Notes: generated by a model not told the origin, from the letters alone. A stretch of DNA of 64,000 nt from Methanoculleus chikugoensis (GCF_019669965.1 NZ_AP019781.1:1-64000); one strand, 5' to 3'; shown: positions 26,918-36,323, counted from the first letter of the stretch. Translations and numbers: made by a program.

Positions 26918-27601
26918 ATGAACCGGGGAGAGAGGGAGAGCAGCGCGGGCAAAACGACCATTGTTCTGAAGGCGGTGCGATCCGCCCGCCTCCAGGTGCG
27001 GCCGGACGGAACTCTGCGCGTGGTCGCCCCCCCGTCGTTCGACGTCGAGGGGTTCCTGCAGCGCAACGCGGCCTGGATAGAGAAGCGGCGGCGGGAACTC
27101 GACCGGCTGGCCGCCGAAGGACGCGGGCGAGAGGAGATGCTCCTCCTGCACGGGCGGTTCTGCCGCGTGGTTCCGGGCGCGCGGTTCGCGGTCGACGAGG
27201 CCGCGGGAACCGCCGCCTTCCCGTCCGTCCCCGCTCTCCGGCGAGGACTCTCCCGGATGCTGAAGAAGGAGGTGCTCGACCGGCTGGTGGCCTGCCCGGA
27301 TCTCGCCGGCCGGTGGCAGGGGCGGATCGCGGTGAAGATGCAGAAGACGCGGTGGGGGAGCTGCTCGGCGCTCGGCAACGTAAACGTCAACCTGCGCGTC
27401 GTAGCCCTCCCGGAGACGCTACGCGAATACGTCGTCGTCCACGAGGCCGCCCACCTCCGCGAACAGAACCATTCGGAACGGTTCTGGCGTCTCGTCGGCG
27501 AGCATTACCCCGATTACCGGGCGGCGGAAGCCGAACTCCGCCGCTACTGGATCATCCTCGAGCGGAACCGAGTATGGAAGGCGCTCGGAGAGACGGGGTG
27601 A
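26918..27601 (+). CDS. YgjP-like (DUF45/M48-type) zinc metallopeptidase
   Basis: 227 residues from the ATG at 26918 (an upstream ATG at 26873 is possible). The zinc site is HEAAH at 175-179 (EYVVVHEAAHLREQNHSERFW) with H185 as likely third ligand. Preceding it, TRWGSCSALGNVNVNLRVVALP is the family-typical stretch. Substrate unknown; the YgjP domain is widespread and usually cytoplasmic, sometimes linked to restriction-modification genes, which are absent here. Confidence 0.88.
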   Translation: MNRGERESSAGKTTIVLKAVRSARLQVRPDGTLRVVAPPSFDVEGFLQRNAAWIEKRRRELDRLAAEGRGREEMLLLHGRFCRVVPGARFAVDEAAGTAAFPSVPALRRGLSRMLKKEVLDRLVACPDLAGRWQGRIAVKMQKTRWGSCSALGNVNVNLRVVALPETLREYVVVHEAAHLREQNHSERFWRLVGEHYPDYRAAEAELRRYWIILERNRVWKALGETG

Positions 27602-27679
27602 GGGGTATCAGCACTTTGCTACAGTTCTGAGGATCCTCCGAAGGCCAAACCATCGACCTGCCCATCGGCCAGTCGCACA

Positions 27680-27985
27680 TCGCACCTGCGGTGCTCATGC
27701 TCCGGTTCTTACGAACCGTCGCACCCTTCGGGAAAGTCGTCCTTCGCGTGAGGCAGTATCATTATCTGCACCTGTTGACTCACGCGAAGCCGCGAAGGAC
27801 GCGAAGATCGGTGTAATTACCTGTAATTCCCTTCGCGGCTTCGCGTTCTTCGCGTGAGACTGTATTATTAATCCCCAGCAAGTAACTCACGCGAAGTGCG
27901 AGCGAAGCGAGCTTGAGCACCGTAGGCGCGAGCCGCGACTGTCCGCAGGACAAGAGCGTGAGAAGCCGTAGGCTTCGAGACGCGA
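27680..27985. repeat. Intergenic inverted-repeat element with ACGCGAAG hairpins
   Basis: Two outer arms of the form GAGC.TGAGCACCG.AGGTGCGA lie in opposite orientation at 27680-27702 and 27909-27931. Between them, CTCACGCGAAGCCGCGAAGGACGCGAAG (about 27779-27808) pairs with its inverse CTTCGCGGCTTCGCGTTCTTCGCGTGAG (about 27831-27858). More ACGCGAAG units follow at 27887 and 27979. The same arm sequence occurs twice again near 44.8 kb, so this is a dispersed repeat family. Open frames here only reflect the repeat. Confidence 0.75.
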
Positions 27986-28091
27986 AGAGCGCGAAGGCCA
28001 GTATCAGGGTTACCACCAGCTCTTCATTACGGCATTGCGTGAGACTGCATCGTTTGATGTCAGGTATCAAAATTAGCGAAGTATTGGGATA

Positions 28092-29711
28092 TCAGGAGTA
28101 CCTCCGCCAGAACGTGGAGAGTCTCCTCGACTCGCCCCACCGTTCGTCGAGCTGGTCGATGATCCCGTTGATCCGCTGCACCTGCTGGCGGATCTTCTCC
28201 CTCGTCTCGGCATCGTCGAGCAGTTCGGCACGCCCCATGATCGCCTGGAGCGGATTCCTTATATGGTCGGCCAGCAGGGCGAACTGTTCCATGTTCCGCT
28301 CGATCTGAGCGTAGGCTTTTGATTTCAGGTCTTCGACCTCTCTCTGGGCGGTGACGTCTCTCGCGACGGTGACGACCCTCGCGACCTCGCCGTGCTCGAA
28401 GATCGGGATCCGTATCTCCCGCAGAACCATGGCCCGGTCGCCCGAACTGAGCGACCGCTCCGACGTCAGCGGCCGACCGGTCCGGATGACCCGGTCGTAG
28501 AGCTGCCGCGTCGCGGGGGGGAAGAACGGCACGACGGTGAAGAGATCCTTCCCGACGACGTCTGTTTCAAGTCCGAGGTCTTCGCACCAGGTGATGAAAG
28601 CGTCGTTTGCGAGAAGAACGGTGAGCTGGGTATCGACGACGGTAACGGTGTCGGTGATGGCGTCGAGGACGATCTGGTAGAGGCCCTCCGACTCCCGGAA
28701 GATGTACTCGGACTGCTTCCGATCGAGCGCTCCCGCGATGATGTGGACGGCCGCAGAAAGAAGCGCCACATCCTCGTCCGAAAAACAGGCGCCGTCGGCA
28801 TCCAGATCGTACCCGACGAAGCCGACGACCGCTCCGTTCAGCCGGAGAGGGATCATCAGGGCCGCCGTAGCGCCGTGCCGCTCCAGGAGCTCGCGCTCTA
28901 CCCTATCCGGCCGCCCGTCCCCGGACACCCCGTTCACGATCACGGTCTCGCCTTTGAGAACCCGCACGGCCCACCGGGGCGGATCGTCCTTGAGGAGGGT
29001 GTGCAACTCGCCCCGCAGCGGAACCAGACCCGCACGGCACCATTCGTGCGTCGCGCCGAGATGCGTCCGCGGGTCGTTGAAGAGAGCGAGATAGACCCTG
29101 CACGCCCCGCACGCGCGGCCGAGATCCTCGAACGAGTCGTCGATCGCCGGATCGATCGCCGCCGGGTCTATGAACCGGGCGGGCATCGACGCGACGGCCC
29201 GCTCAAGGCTGCGGCGGGGATCGGGTGCCTCTTCGCCCCCGCGTTTTGCGCCGGTCTCGATGCAGGAGAGGAGGAGCCAGACGTCGGCGGTCCCGGGGTC
29301 GCGGACAGTACTGAGCGCTATCCGGGAGGAAAACGAGGAAGCGTCCCTCCGCCGGGCGGCAACCGTCCCGGTCCACCGTCCGGCGGAGAGCACACGGTCG
29401 ATGCAGTCCCGCGCCTCTTCGGGGGAGAGCCAGAGCCGGGTCACCGGTTTTCCGACCACCTCAGAGAGGTCGTACCCCCACATGGCGAGGAGCGAAGCGT
29501 TGGCAAAAGCGATGCACCCCTCCTGATCGACGATACAGATCCCGGAGAGCGAGGTCTCGATCACCTGCTGCAGCATCGCAGCGGTGATGCCGGGCGTCGT
29601 GTGGTGGGTTTCGCCGGCCTCCAGGCGGCTCGTCGTATTCAAATCCATATTCAGACCGTCCGGGGCGACCGACAAAGGCCGCCCCCTGGCCGTTCCGGGG
29701 AGTGGCGGCAT
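28092..29711 (-). CDS. PAS-GAF-PAS sensor protein with HisKA-like end, no ATPase domain
   Basis: 539 residues; ATG at 29711 follows GGAGGGG and a TATA-like CTATAATA about 45 bases upstream. PAS 1 spans about 45-150 (GICIVDQEGCIAFANASLLAMWGYDLSEVVG), a GAF domain about 190-335 (AALMIPLRLNGAVVGFVGYD), PAS 2 about 345-455 (DTVTVVDTQLTVLLANDAF). The end, LADHIRNPLQAIMGRAEL, resembles a HisKA dimerisation helix (H.IRNPL) but the protein stops about 45 residues later, with no HATPase_c domain. It may act as a decoy, a dimerisation partner or a degenerate kinase. No response regulator gene is adjacent. Confidence 0.82.
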   Translation of the reverse strand: MPPLPGTARGRPLSVAPDGLNMDLNTTSRLEAGETHHTTPGITAAMLQQVIETSLSGICIVDQEGCIAFANASLLAMWGYDLSEVVGKPVTRLWLSPEEARDCIDRVLSAGRWTGTVAARRRDASSFSSRIALSTVRDPGTADVWLLLSCIETGAKRGGEEAPDPRRSLERAVASMPARFIDPAAIDPAIDDSFEDLGRACGACRVYLALFNDPRTHLGATHEWCRAGLVPLRGELHTLLKDDPPRWAVRVLKGETVIVNGVSGDGRPDRVERELLERHGATAALMIPLRLNGAVVGFVGYDLDADGACFSDEDVALLSAAVHIIAGALDRKQSEYIFRESEGLYQIVLDAITDTVTVVDTQLTVLLANDAFITWCEDLGLETDVVGKDLFTVVPFFPPATRQLYDRVIRTGRPLTSERSLSSGDRAMVLREIRIPIFEHGEVARVVTVARDVTAQREVEDLKSKAYAQIERNMEQFALLADHIRNPLQAIMGRAELLDDAETREKIRQQVQRINGIIDQLDERWGESRRLSTFWRRYS

Positions 29712-29808
29712 GCGACCCCTCCGGATAGCCTGGATGATTAATCCCCGAGCCCGGTATTATAGCTTTTCGTTTACGCTGCGCCGGCGCCCGTCCCATAACC
29801 CGCCGGGA

Positions 29809-30483
29809 TCAGGCGTCCGCTTCAGGCCTCCGCGAATAACTCCGGTAGGTCACGAGAAGAGCGGTGCCGATCAGGAGGAGGACGGCAAGCGAGACCCAGA
29901 GCCCGGCCCCAGGCGGGATGAGGTGCACGACGTAGTCGATGCCGAGAGCGATGGCAAAACTGCCGATGATGCCGCCGACAGTGATGCAGGCGAGGACCTC
30001 CGCCTTCGTCATCCCGAGCATTCTTCCGACGATGGAGCCGACGATGCTCCCCGACCCGTCAAAGGGAAGAGCCACGAAGGCGATGAGACCGACGAAGTAG
30101 AGCCGCTCAAGCCACGGCCGCCGGTCGAGGAAGGTCCGGCCTGCCGCCGTGAAACGGCTGACCCAGGGGCCGACGTAGGGGATGCGCAGGACCAGCGGAA
30201 AGTTCCAGGCCATAAAGAGCCCGCCGGCGAAGTCCAGGAACGCCAGGGTGAACGCGGCCAGCCACCACGGAATCCCCCAGAGGATGCAGACCGGGATGAT
30301 CGTCTCCCGGCCGAGCGGCGGAACGATGTAGGCGACCATCATCCCGAAGAGCAGGAGCCACTGCTCCGCCGGGAGGAAGAACCATACGACGGCAAGAAAG
30401 AGCCCGCAGAGCAGGAACGGAACCGAGACCTTCAGCCCGCTCGTCGTATCGTCGTCATCGTCCCGGATACCGATCTGCCGCAT
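29809..30483 (-). CDS. Putative small multidrug export family membrane protein
   Basis: 224 residues with about six hydrophobic segments and an acidic N-terminus (DDDDD). FVALPFDGSGSIVGSIVGRMLGM is the hallmark of the Sm_multidrug_ex family (PF06695). Actual transport has little experimental support. Next to the RibL gene on the same strand, 47 bases downstream of its stop. Confidence 0.75.
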   Translation of the reverse strand: MRQIGIRDDDDDTTSGLKVSVPFLLCGLFLAVVWFFLPAEQWLLLFGMMVAYIVPPLGRETIIPVCILWGIPWWLAAFTLAFLDFAGGLFMAWNFPLVLRIPYVGPWVSRFTAAGRTFLDRRPWLERLYFVGLIAFVALPFDGSGSIVGSIVGRMLGMTKAEVLACITVGGIIGSFAIALGIDYVVHLIPPGAGLWVSLAVLLLIGTALLVTYRSYSRRPEADA

Positions 30484-30530
30484 GAATCGCCGTCACCTGC
30501 GGGTGGTTTCCCCGTGTTCCGGGTCCGGAG

Positions 30531-30980
30531 TCACTCCTCGCCGGGAGAGCCGGTGGGACCCGGAGGAGCCCGGGTATTCAGGACACGCTCGATGATCTTC
30601 GACGAACTGGCAAGCGATCCGGGATACCCGGGTATCCTGACGACCTCCGCATCGAGCCCTCGTTCCCGGAGCCTCTGCCGGAGATGCTCCTCATCGAAGT
30701 GCTGGTTAAACCCAAGCGTGATGATCTCGGGCCGGATCTCCGCTATCGGCCGGAACATATCGTGGAGGTCACCGAGGAGCGCATGGTCGACCGGCTTTAA
30801 TGCCCGGACCATCCGGAGCCGCTGGTCTTCGGGGAGGATCGGCCGCGGCTTATGCTTCACGTTCGCGTCCCGCGCCACGATCACGGAGAGCTCGTCGCCG
30901 AGGTTCCGCGACTCCTCAAGGTAGTAGAGGTGTCCGGGGTGGAGGATGTCGAACGTCCCCGTTGCGACCACGCGGATCAC
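30531..30980 (-). CDS. ribL: FAD synthase, archaeal RibL-type cytidylyltransferase
   Basis: 149 residues from GTG at 30980. VVATGTFDILHPGHLYYLEES holds the HxGH nucleotidyltransferase motif (H14-P-G-H17) and LASSSKIIERV is the second phosphate-binding motif. Archaeal RibL joins FMN and ATP to form FAD. The GTG overlaps the stop of the upstream JAMM gene (GTGA), so translation is coupled. Confidence 0.9.
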   Translation of the reverse strand: MIRVVATGTFDILHPGHLYYLEESRNLGDELSVIVARDANVKHKPRPILPEDQRLRMVRALKPVDHALLGDLHDMFRPIAEIRPEIITLGFNQHFDEEHLRQRLRERGLDAEVVRIPGYPGSLASSSKIIERVLNTRAPPGPTGSPGEE

Positions 30981-31348
30981 TCGACCACCTCGAGGTGTGT
31001 CGCGCTGCCGTCCGCCCGGTAGCACCGCCAGTCCCGCTTCCCGTAGGGGTAGCCGACGATGATGTGGTACCGCCCCACCGTGGGGAAGAACCTGAGATCC
31101 GCCGCCGACGGGGAGAGGACGCCGTTCGGGTGGCTGTGGGCGCTGCCGGCCTGGTGGGTGTCCAGCGGGAGCATACCGATGAAGAACGAGGCGCTCTCTT
31201 CCCCGACGATGGTGCCGGGAACCAGGTCGAGGTCCCGGATAACGCCGTCCCGTTCCCGCAGCACGGCAACGAACTCGTCCGGATAGTGTTCCTTGCCGAG
31301 CTCGAGGAGCATCGCAAGCAGATCCCTGCTGATCCCGCGTATGACCAT
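30977..31348 (-). CDS. JAMM/MPN-domain metalloprotease
   Basis: 123 residues from ATG at 31348 (an upstream ATG at 31378 exists). The zinc motif is complete: E25 in YPDEFVAVL, then H71-S-H73, followed ten residues later by D84, the E...HxHX10D signature of JAMM peptidases. Archaeal JAMM proteins can cleave SAMP ubiquitin-like conjugates or act on sulfur carrier proteins. Overlaps ribL by four bases. No SAMP or sulfur-carrier gene was noticed nearby. Confidence 0.88.
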   Translation of the reverse strand: MVIRGISRDLLAMLLELGKEHYPDEFVAVLRERDGVIRDLDLVPGTIVGEESASFFIGMLPLDTHQAGSAHSHPNGVLSPSAADLRFFPTVGRYHIIVGYPYGKRDWRCYRADGSATHLEVVE

Positions 31349-31438
31349 TCTTCTGAATAGTAGGGAAGGAGGGGACATAAGTCCTCGCGTTGAAGATACA
31401 TGCCCGGGCCGCGGGGGTCTTCGCGGAAAAAGGATCGG

Positions 31439-32758
31439 TTAAGGGATAACCCGTTGTTTTTCTGCCGGGGCCTCCGGGGTTATGTTCCCGGTCACATTCT
31501 CAACCAGGGTTACGTTCTCCACCGGGGTTATGTTCCCCTCAACGGTGACGTTCACCGTCTCGAACGCAAGCGGGATGAGCGGGGTGTGGTCGTTGTTGAC
31601 GGCCTGGACCGAGAAGTTGTGCTCGCCCGCCGTCACGTTCTCCCAGGTGTGGGTGAGGTTCGTCGAGATGACGTAGCCGCCGGTCTTGGGGATAGCAGGC
31701 GCGCTCTCGTTCGTCGGCACCACGGCATCCAGGTAGTAGTGCAGGTGCCCCTCGCCCGGCGCGTTCGGCTGCCCGGTCGGCTCAACCAGCGTGAAGTTCG
31801 TGACGTTCACGCTCACCGTGACGTTCCCGGCAGCGACGCTGGCGCCCTCCATGGGTTCGACGATGGTGATGTTCGCTTCAGTGGTCGGGGTCACGTTCTC
31901 TGCCGGGATGAGACCCTCCGGAACGAGAACCATATCGATGACGTGGACGATGCCGTTCTCGGCGGCAACGTCGGCAGTGACGATTGTGGCGTTCTCTACG
32001 GTGAGGTTGCCGTCGACCGCAGTGACGTTGATCGTGTTCCCGGCAAGCGTATCAAGAGTCGTCATGTTCCCGGTGGTGTTTGCTGCCGCCATCAGGTCTT
32101 CTACGGTATAGTTCCCCTCCACCACATGATGCATCAGCAGGGCGTCAAGCATCTCCGTATCGTTGAAAATCGTCGTAAGAGTCTCGTTGCCGAGAGCCTC
32201 AAATGCGGCGTCGTCCGGGGCAAAGACCGTGTACGGGCCGCCGCTGGTAAGCACCATCTTCGCGACGCTTGCTCTATCCAGGGCATCCGCAAAGGTGGTC
32301 AGGTTCGCCTCGCCGGCGATCAGGTCGACCAGCGTCATGTTCAACGGCTCCTCGCCCGGGGTCAGGTTCCCGGTCGGCGTCGGGGTTACGTTCTCACCCG
32401 GCTCGACCATCATCCCCCCCGGGACGACGATCACGACCCCCTGCATGGGTGTCCGCCGCGTCGAGGCGTTGAGCGTACAGCCGTACGGATAGGTTCCCAT
32501 ATCGGCAAACGTGTAGTTGAACGTCTGGTTCTGCTCTATCGGCCCGGAGTCGAAGAGCCCGCCCGTGCTGGTGACGGTATGGCTTACCTCATCGTAGTCC
32601 GTCCAGGTTACCGTTGTATTGCCCTCGACCGTGAGCGAGGCGGGAACGTAATCCCCACCGCGTATATCGACGTCGGCGGTCGCCGCGAGAACCGGCAGGG
32701 CAACGAGCCCGATAGCCAGGACGGCTGCGATCCCGAGGATGGTTGAATTCATTCTCAT
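31439..32758 (-). CDS. Secreted cupredoxin-like / fasciclin protein
   Basis: 439 residues. Signal peptide about 1-26, cupredoxin-like domain about 28-113, fasciclin (FAS1) domain about 140-275 (TFADALDRASVAKMV, YTVFAPDDAAFEAL, then GIVHVIDMVLVP), and a C-terminal beta domain about 285-405 (GHLHYYLDAVVP). In the cupredoxin the copper ligands would be H60, C94, H and M105, but the C-x-x-H histidine is N97. Many N-x-T/S sites suggest N-glycosylation. Probably an adhesive cell-surface protein. Confidence 0.85.
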   Translation of the reverse strand: MRMNSTILGIAAVLAIGLVALPVLAATADVDIRGGDYVPASLTVEGNTTVTWTDYDEVSHTVTSTGGLFDSGPIEQNQTFNYTFADMGTYPYGCTLNASTRRTPMQGVVIVVPGGMMVEPGENVTPTPTGNLTPGEEPLNMTLVDLIAGEANLTTFADALDRASVAKMVLTSGGPYTVFAPDDAAFEALGNETLTTIFNDTEMLDALLMHHVVEGNYTVEDLMAAANTTGNMTTLDTLAGNTINVTAVDGNLTVENATIVTADVAAENGIVHVIDMVLVPEGLIPAENVTPTTEANITIVEPMEGASVAAGNVTVSVNVTNFTLVEPTGQPNAPGEGHLHYYLDAVVPTNESAPAIPKTGGYVISTNLTHTWENVTAGEHNFSVQAVNNDHTPLIPLAFETVNVTVEGNITPVENVTLVENVTGNITPEAPAEKQRVIP

Positions 32759-32962
32759 GCAATCTCACCACAGTTACGTGTCCTGGCAGGGAGAACAGCC
32801 GCGATCATCCCGGAAGAGAACCGGGATGGTTCGGCACCGCTCGCCGCTGCCACGGGAGGGGAAAATAAGCACGCAGTTATATAAGTATTGTCATAAAATT
32901 CGGGATCGACACCCCCGGTCGTCCTCACACTCCAGATATGAGAAACTCCGGGAACGGGCCGC

Positions 32963-34387
32963 TCAGAACGGCCCGTCCTGTTCGAAGCTCCTGCTCATCC
33001 GGATGGCGAGTTCCGCCTTGAAGAGTTCTTTTCCGAGGTAGGCGGCGTGGTCGAGCCGGGAGAGGCTCCCGTTTGAAAGAAGCGTGTAAAAGACATCTTC
33101 CCACCGCTCTCCCCGCACGGCGCGACCCCTATGGACGGCAACGATCGAATCCCCTTCGATACCGATCCGGATGCAACCCAGGGGGTCGTAGACGATCTCG
33201 CCCGGCATGGGGAGTGCATCCTCGATGTTCCCGTACTCCAGCGGCGGTTCGCGACGCCGCCGCTTCTCCTTCAGGATCAGGAGGTCGAGCCCCAGATCCT
33301 TGGGGTACGGGCGATCCGTCGCGAGGGCCATCATCTCGGTTGCCCGCCGCATCTCCGCGATAGATCCGACTGTCTTGTCGCTGTGCTCGCTCGTGAAGAC
33401 GACGGCGGCCCCGACCTCGTGCGCCATCCCGGCGAGCAGGGCGTTCGCCCCCGGAGAGTCGGCGTCGAGCAGTTCCACAACGTTGCCCGCCCCGAAGAAG
33501 AGCGGACAGCGAGCATCGGCAAACCCGGCGAGCGATTCCGTGAGCCCGGAACCCACCGGCTGAAGGAGGGGATCGGCGATCAGGCAGCGGATCCCGGCCT
33601 CCTCTGCAGCGGCAAGGTTCTCTTCAAGCGTTCGCTCACGCGGCACCACGACCGCTGCCGCCCCGGCATCCGCGACCGCCCGCCCGACGGCGGGGATATT
33701 CCCCTCGTGCAGGGAGAGCACCAGGTCGGCGCGGAAGAGCGCCGCCGCGATGAGATCGGGGTCCTGTGTATCGACGGCAAGCGGCCCCTCGACCCCCGCG
33801 AGGGAGGAGAAACACCGCGCGACGTCGTCCGGGGTCGCGTCGAACCCGAACCCCAGGTCGACGATATCCGCCCCGTCGGCAAAGAACCGTCGGACGTCGG
33901 CGAGGAGATCGTCGCGCCTGTGCGCATCCATGATCTCCGCGAGCACCTTCATCCTCGAACCCCCGCCGACTTTCACGCCGCGGACGATGAAGTCCGGCTC
34001 CGCTTCCGCTTCCCGCAACGCCACCCGCCGGCAGGCCTCCTCGCGCCGGGTCTCCGCGAGGAACTCGTCGGCGGGAACGGTCTTTGAGAGGGGGGCGGTC
34101 TCCAGCACCGAGAGAACCGGCACAAGATCGGCCGCATGCCGCGGGCCCCGGTAGACCGGGACGCCGGTCTCGCGCTCGACGTCGGCAAACGACGCGGTGC
34201 ACATCCCGGAGACGATCGCCATATCGTAGTTACTACCGGCAAGCAGCCTCCGGAGTTCTCCGGGGGCAAGAAATGACGCAATTTCGCCGGTGATTACTAC
34301 ATCGATCTCATAGCGGTCCCTGAACCTTTCAGCCGCCGACTTCACGATACCGACCGTCGCCGATCCGGTCGGGAGGAGAATGCGCAT
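32963..34387 (-). CDS. Dihydropteroate synthase-related protein (TIGR00284 type)
   Basis: 474 residues from ATG at 34387. The N-terminal third is a Rossmann-like region (MRILLPTGSATVG, YDMAIVSGMCTASFADVE); the middle and C-terminal parts form a TIM barrel related to pterin-binding enzymes (GADIVDLGFGFDATPDDV, PLAVDTQDPDLIAAAL, VGAAVVFTSEHSDKTVGS). This archaeal family is linked by homology to tetrahydromethanopterin synthesis but its reaction is not settled. It is divergent from the PHP gene. Confidence 0.82.
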   Translation of the reverse strand: MRILLPTGSATVGIVKSAAERFRDRYEIDVVITGEIASFLAPGELRRLLAGSNYDMAIVSGMCTASFADVERETGVPVYRGPRHAADLVPVLSVLETAPLSKTVPADEFLAETRREEACRRVALREAEAEPDFIVRGVKVGGGSRMKVLAEIMDAHRRDDLLADVRRFFADGADIVDLGFGFDATPDDVARCFSSLAGVEGPLAVDTQDPDLIAAALFRADLVLSLHEGNIPAVGRAVADAGAAAVVVPRERTLEENLAAAEEAGIRCLIADPLLQPVGSGLTESLAGFADARCPLFFGAGNVVELLDADSPGANALLAGMAHEVGAAVVFTSEHSDKTVGSIAEMRRATEMMALATDRPYPKDLGLDLLILKEKRRRREPPLEYGNIEDALPMPGEIVYDPLGCIRIGIEGDSIVAVHRGRAVRGERWEDVFYTLLSNGSLSRLDHAAYLGKELFKAELAIRMSRSFEQDGPF

Positions 34388-34430
34388 ACACTTCACTTAT
34401 TACTCTGAGGATGACAAATAATCTGATCTC

Positions 34431-35096
34431 ATGCTACGGTGCGATCTGCATGTCCACACCAGGTTCTCCAAGGACGGAGAGAGCAGTGTGGAGGAAATTC
34501 TCCGGCGAGCGGAGGCGGTCGGCCTCGACGCCATCGCGATCACCGATCACGATACGGTGGAGGGTGCCCTCTACGCCCTCGAGTGCGACACCCCCGTGAC
34601 CGTGATCCCGGGCACCGAGGTCTCGACAAAGCAGGGCCATCTCCTCGCACTCGGCGTCACGGAACCCCTCCCGGACGGGCTCGACTTCTTCGAGACCGTT
34701 ACCATCGCGCGTGTCCGGGGCGCTCTCCTGATCCTCCCGCACCCCTACCACCGCTGGCGCCACGGCGTCGGGAGGAGGCTCGCGGCCGGTATCGGCGCGG
34801 TGGACGCGGTGGAGGTCTTCAACAGCCGCTACATCACCGGATCGGCGAATCGCAAAGCCGCAGTCATAGCAAAGAGGTTCAGGAAACCCGGCGTTGCCGG
34901 GAGCGACGCCCACAACGCCCGTTACGTCGGGTTCGGGGTCACTTACGTCACGGCCGAGCCCGATGCGGCCTCCATCCTCTCCGCGATCCGGGAAGGCCGG
35001 ACGATGGCGGGCGGAAGGATGACCCCGCTCCACACCTACACCCGCCAGTCCCTCAAGGGCGCTCTCCGGAGAATCCGGCGGACGGTACACCGATGA
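34431..35096 (+). CDS. PHP-domain metal-dependent phosphoesterase
   Basis: 221 residues. The first metal motif is [11 protein letters not shown] (H7, H9), the second ITDHDTVEG (D39, H40, D41), then PHPYHRW and [14 protein letters not shown], completing the metal site of PHP phosphoesterases. Substrate unknown; relatives hydrolyse nucleotide phosphates. The stop overlaps the truA ATG (ATGA). Confidence 0.9.
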   Translation: MLRCDLHVHTRFSKDGESSVEEILRRAEAVGLDAIAITDHDTVEGALYALECDTPVTVIPGTEVSTKQGHLLALGVTEPLPDGLDFFETVTIARVRGALLILPHPYHRWRHGVGRRLAAGIGAVDAVEVFNSRYITGSANRKAAVIAKRFRKPGVAGSDAHNARYVGFGVTYVTAEPDAASILSAIREGRTMAGGRMTPLHTYTRQSLKGALRRIRRTVHR

Positions 35097-35905
35097 ACCT
35101 GGCGTTCCGCTTCTCGTACTTCGGCGACCGGTTCTTCGGTTCGCAGATGCAGCCCGACCTCCGCACCGTGGAAGGCGAGTTCATCGCGGCCTGCAGGCAT
35201 CTTGGGCTCTTCGAAGACTGGAGAGAGGCGGGATTTGCCACCGCCGGCCGCACCGACCGCGGGGTGCACGCCCGGTGCCAGGTCTGTTCATTCCGGACGG
35301 ATAAGCCGGAATTGGCTATCGAAGCGCTGAACCGGGTGCTCCCCCCGGACATCTGGTGTACAGGATGGACCGAGGCCCCCGACGGGTTCCACCCCCGGTA
35401 CAGCGCCGTATCGAGGACATACCGCTACTACTTCTCTGCCCCCGGCGACGTCCCCGCCATGCACGAAGCGGCGCAGGAGTTTCTCGGACGGCACGACTTC
35501 TCGGCGTTCGCCCGTGCCGGAGACCGGAACCCCGAGCGGAGGATCCTTGCATCGCGGGTCTTTAGAGACGGGCGGTTCGCCGTATTCGAGGTGACGGGCG
35601 AGAGTTTCCTCTGGAACATGGTCAGGTGCATGGCAACAATGCTTGGAGAGGTGGGAAGGGGCGAGGCCGAAGCCGGGGATGTCGCAGGGCTTCTTGCCGG
35701 ACCGGCGGAGGGAAGAGTCGCTGCGGCACCCCCCGAGGGGCTGATCCTCTGGGATATCGATCACGGGATCTCCTTTACGCCTCTTCCGATCGACCCAAAG
35801 AGCAGCCGGCATCTGTCCGACCGCCACCGCTACCACGTCCTCATGGCGGAGGTCTCCGCACACCTCGCACCGGATATCCGGCAGCCTGACACATCCGGGA
35901 TATAA
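35093..35905 (+). CDS. truA: tRNA pseudouridine synthase A
   Basis: 270 residues. The catalytic motif [10 protein letters not shown] contains D55, the nucleophile of TruA enzymes that isomerise uridines at tRNA positions 38-40. Other family segments: [14 protein letters not shown] and [19 protein letters not shown]. It starts inside the PHP stop codon, so both are made from one message. Confidence 0.93.
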   Translation: MNLAFRFSYFGDRFFGSQMQPDLRTVEGEFIAACRHLGLFEDWREAGFATAGRTDRGVHARCQVCSFRTDKPELAIEALNRVLPPDIWCTGWTEAPDGFHPRYSAVSRTYRYYFSAPGDVPAMHEAAQEFLGRHDFSAFARAGDRNPERRILASRVFRDGRFAVFEVTGESFLWNMVRCMATMLGEVGRGEAEAGDVAGLLAGPAEGRVAAAPPEGLILWDIDHGISFTPLPIDPKSSRHLSDRHRYHVLMAEVSAHLAPDIRQPDTSGI

Positions 35906-36323
35906 TACTTCCCAATGAAGCACAATGCTTCAGAGGGGATCGGGAAACCGACCCACCTTATTATCGCTGTTTTGAATGGATCAGGCCACAGGCGATGGAT
36001 CTTCCGGAAGCGGTGCGGCAGGGGAAAAGAACCCCTCCGCCCATCATCTAGGATTGCTTCACTTAACCCTTCCGAAACGCGGCATACGATAAGACCGGAG
36101 ATCGCCGGAATCACGCCGTAGGTGTTCCCTGCCCGCTCCCGGCGGAAGGCGGCGACCATTCTCGCCCGGGCCGAAACGTTTAACCAGTCGGGTACGATTT
36201 AAGGGCACGCAGGTAAATGTAATTACATTTATTTTATGCATAAGTTTAGCATTTTTGGTTAATAATAACCTATTAATATATGCCAGAACAGTCCCGTTTC
36301 AGTACGTCAAGAGGGGAAAGTGG
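35906..36323. other. AT-rich regulatory region before the glycan cluster
   Basis: No gene seen in the 418 bases. The first 300 bases are GC-mixed without signal; from about 36205 the sequence becomes very AT-rich and contains an 18-base perfect palindrome, a second inverted repeat and TATA-like sequence (TATTAATATATG at about 36271). Confidence 0.5.
36214..36270. promoter_or_regulatory. Palindromic operator candidates before the GT2 gene
   Basis: TAAATGTAATTACATTTA (36214-36231) is a perfect 18-base palindrome. GGTTA-ATAA-TAACC (36257-36270) is a second inverted repeat. Both precede the TATA-like stretch and lie 54-110 bases before the GT2 start, suitable for a regulator of the surface-glycan cluster. 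Confidence 0.55.

Noticed and set aside
27776-27990. CRISPR array
   Set aside because: The ACGCGAAG units are irregular in spacing and orientation and form hairpins; there are no uniform repeats or spacers and no cas genes.
27780-28070. 96-codon minus-strand frame in the 27.7 kb repeat
   Set aside because: It translates the repeat units and has no conserved start or motif.
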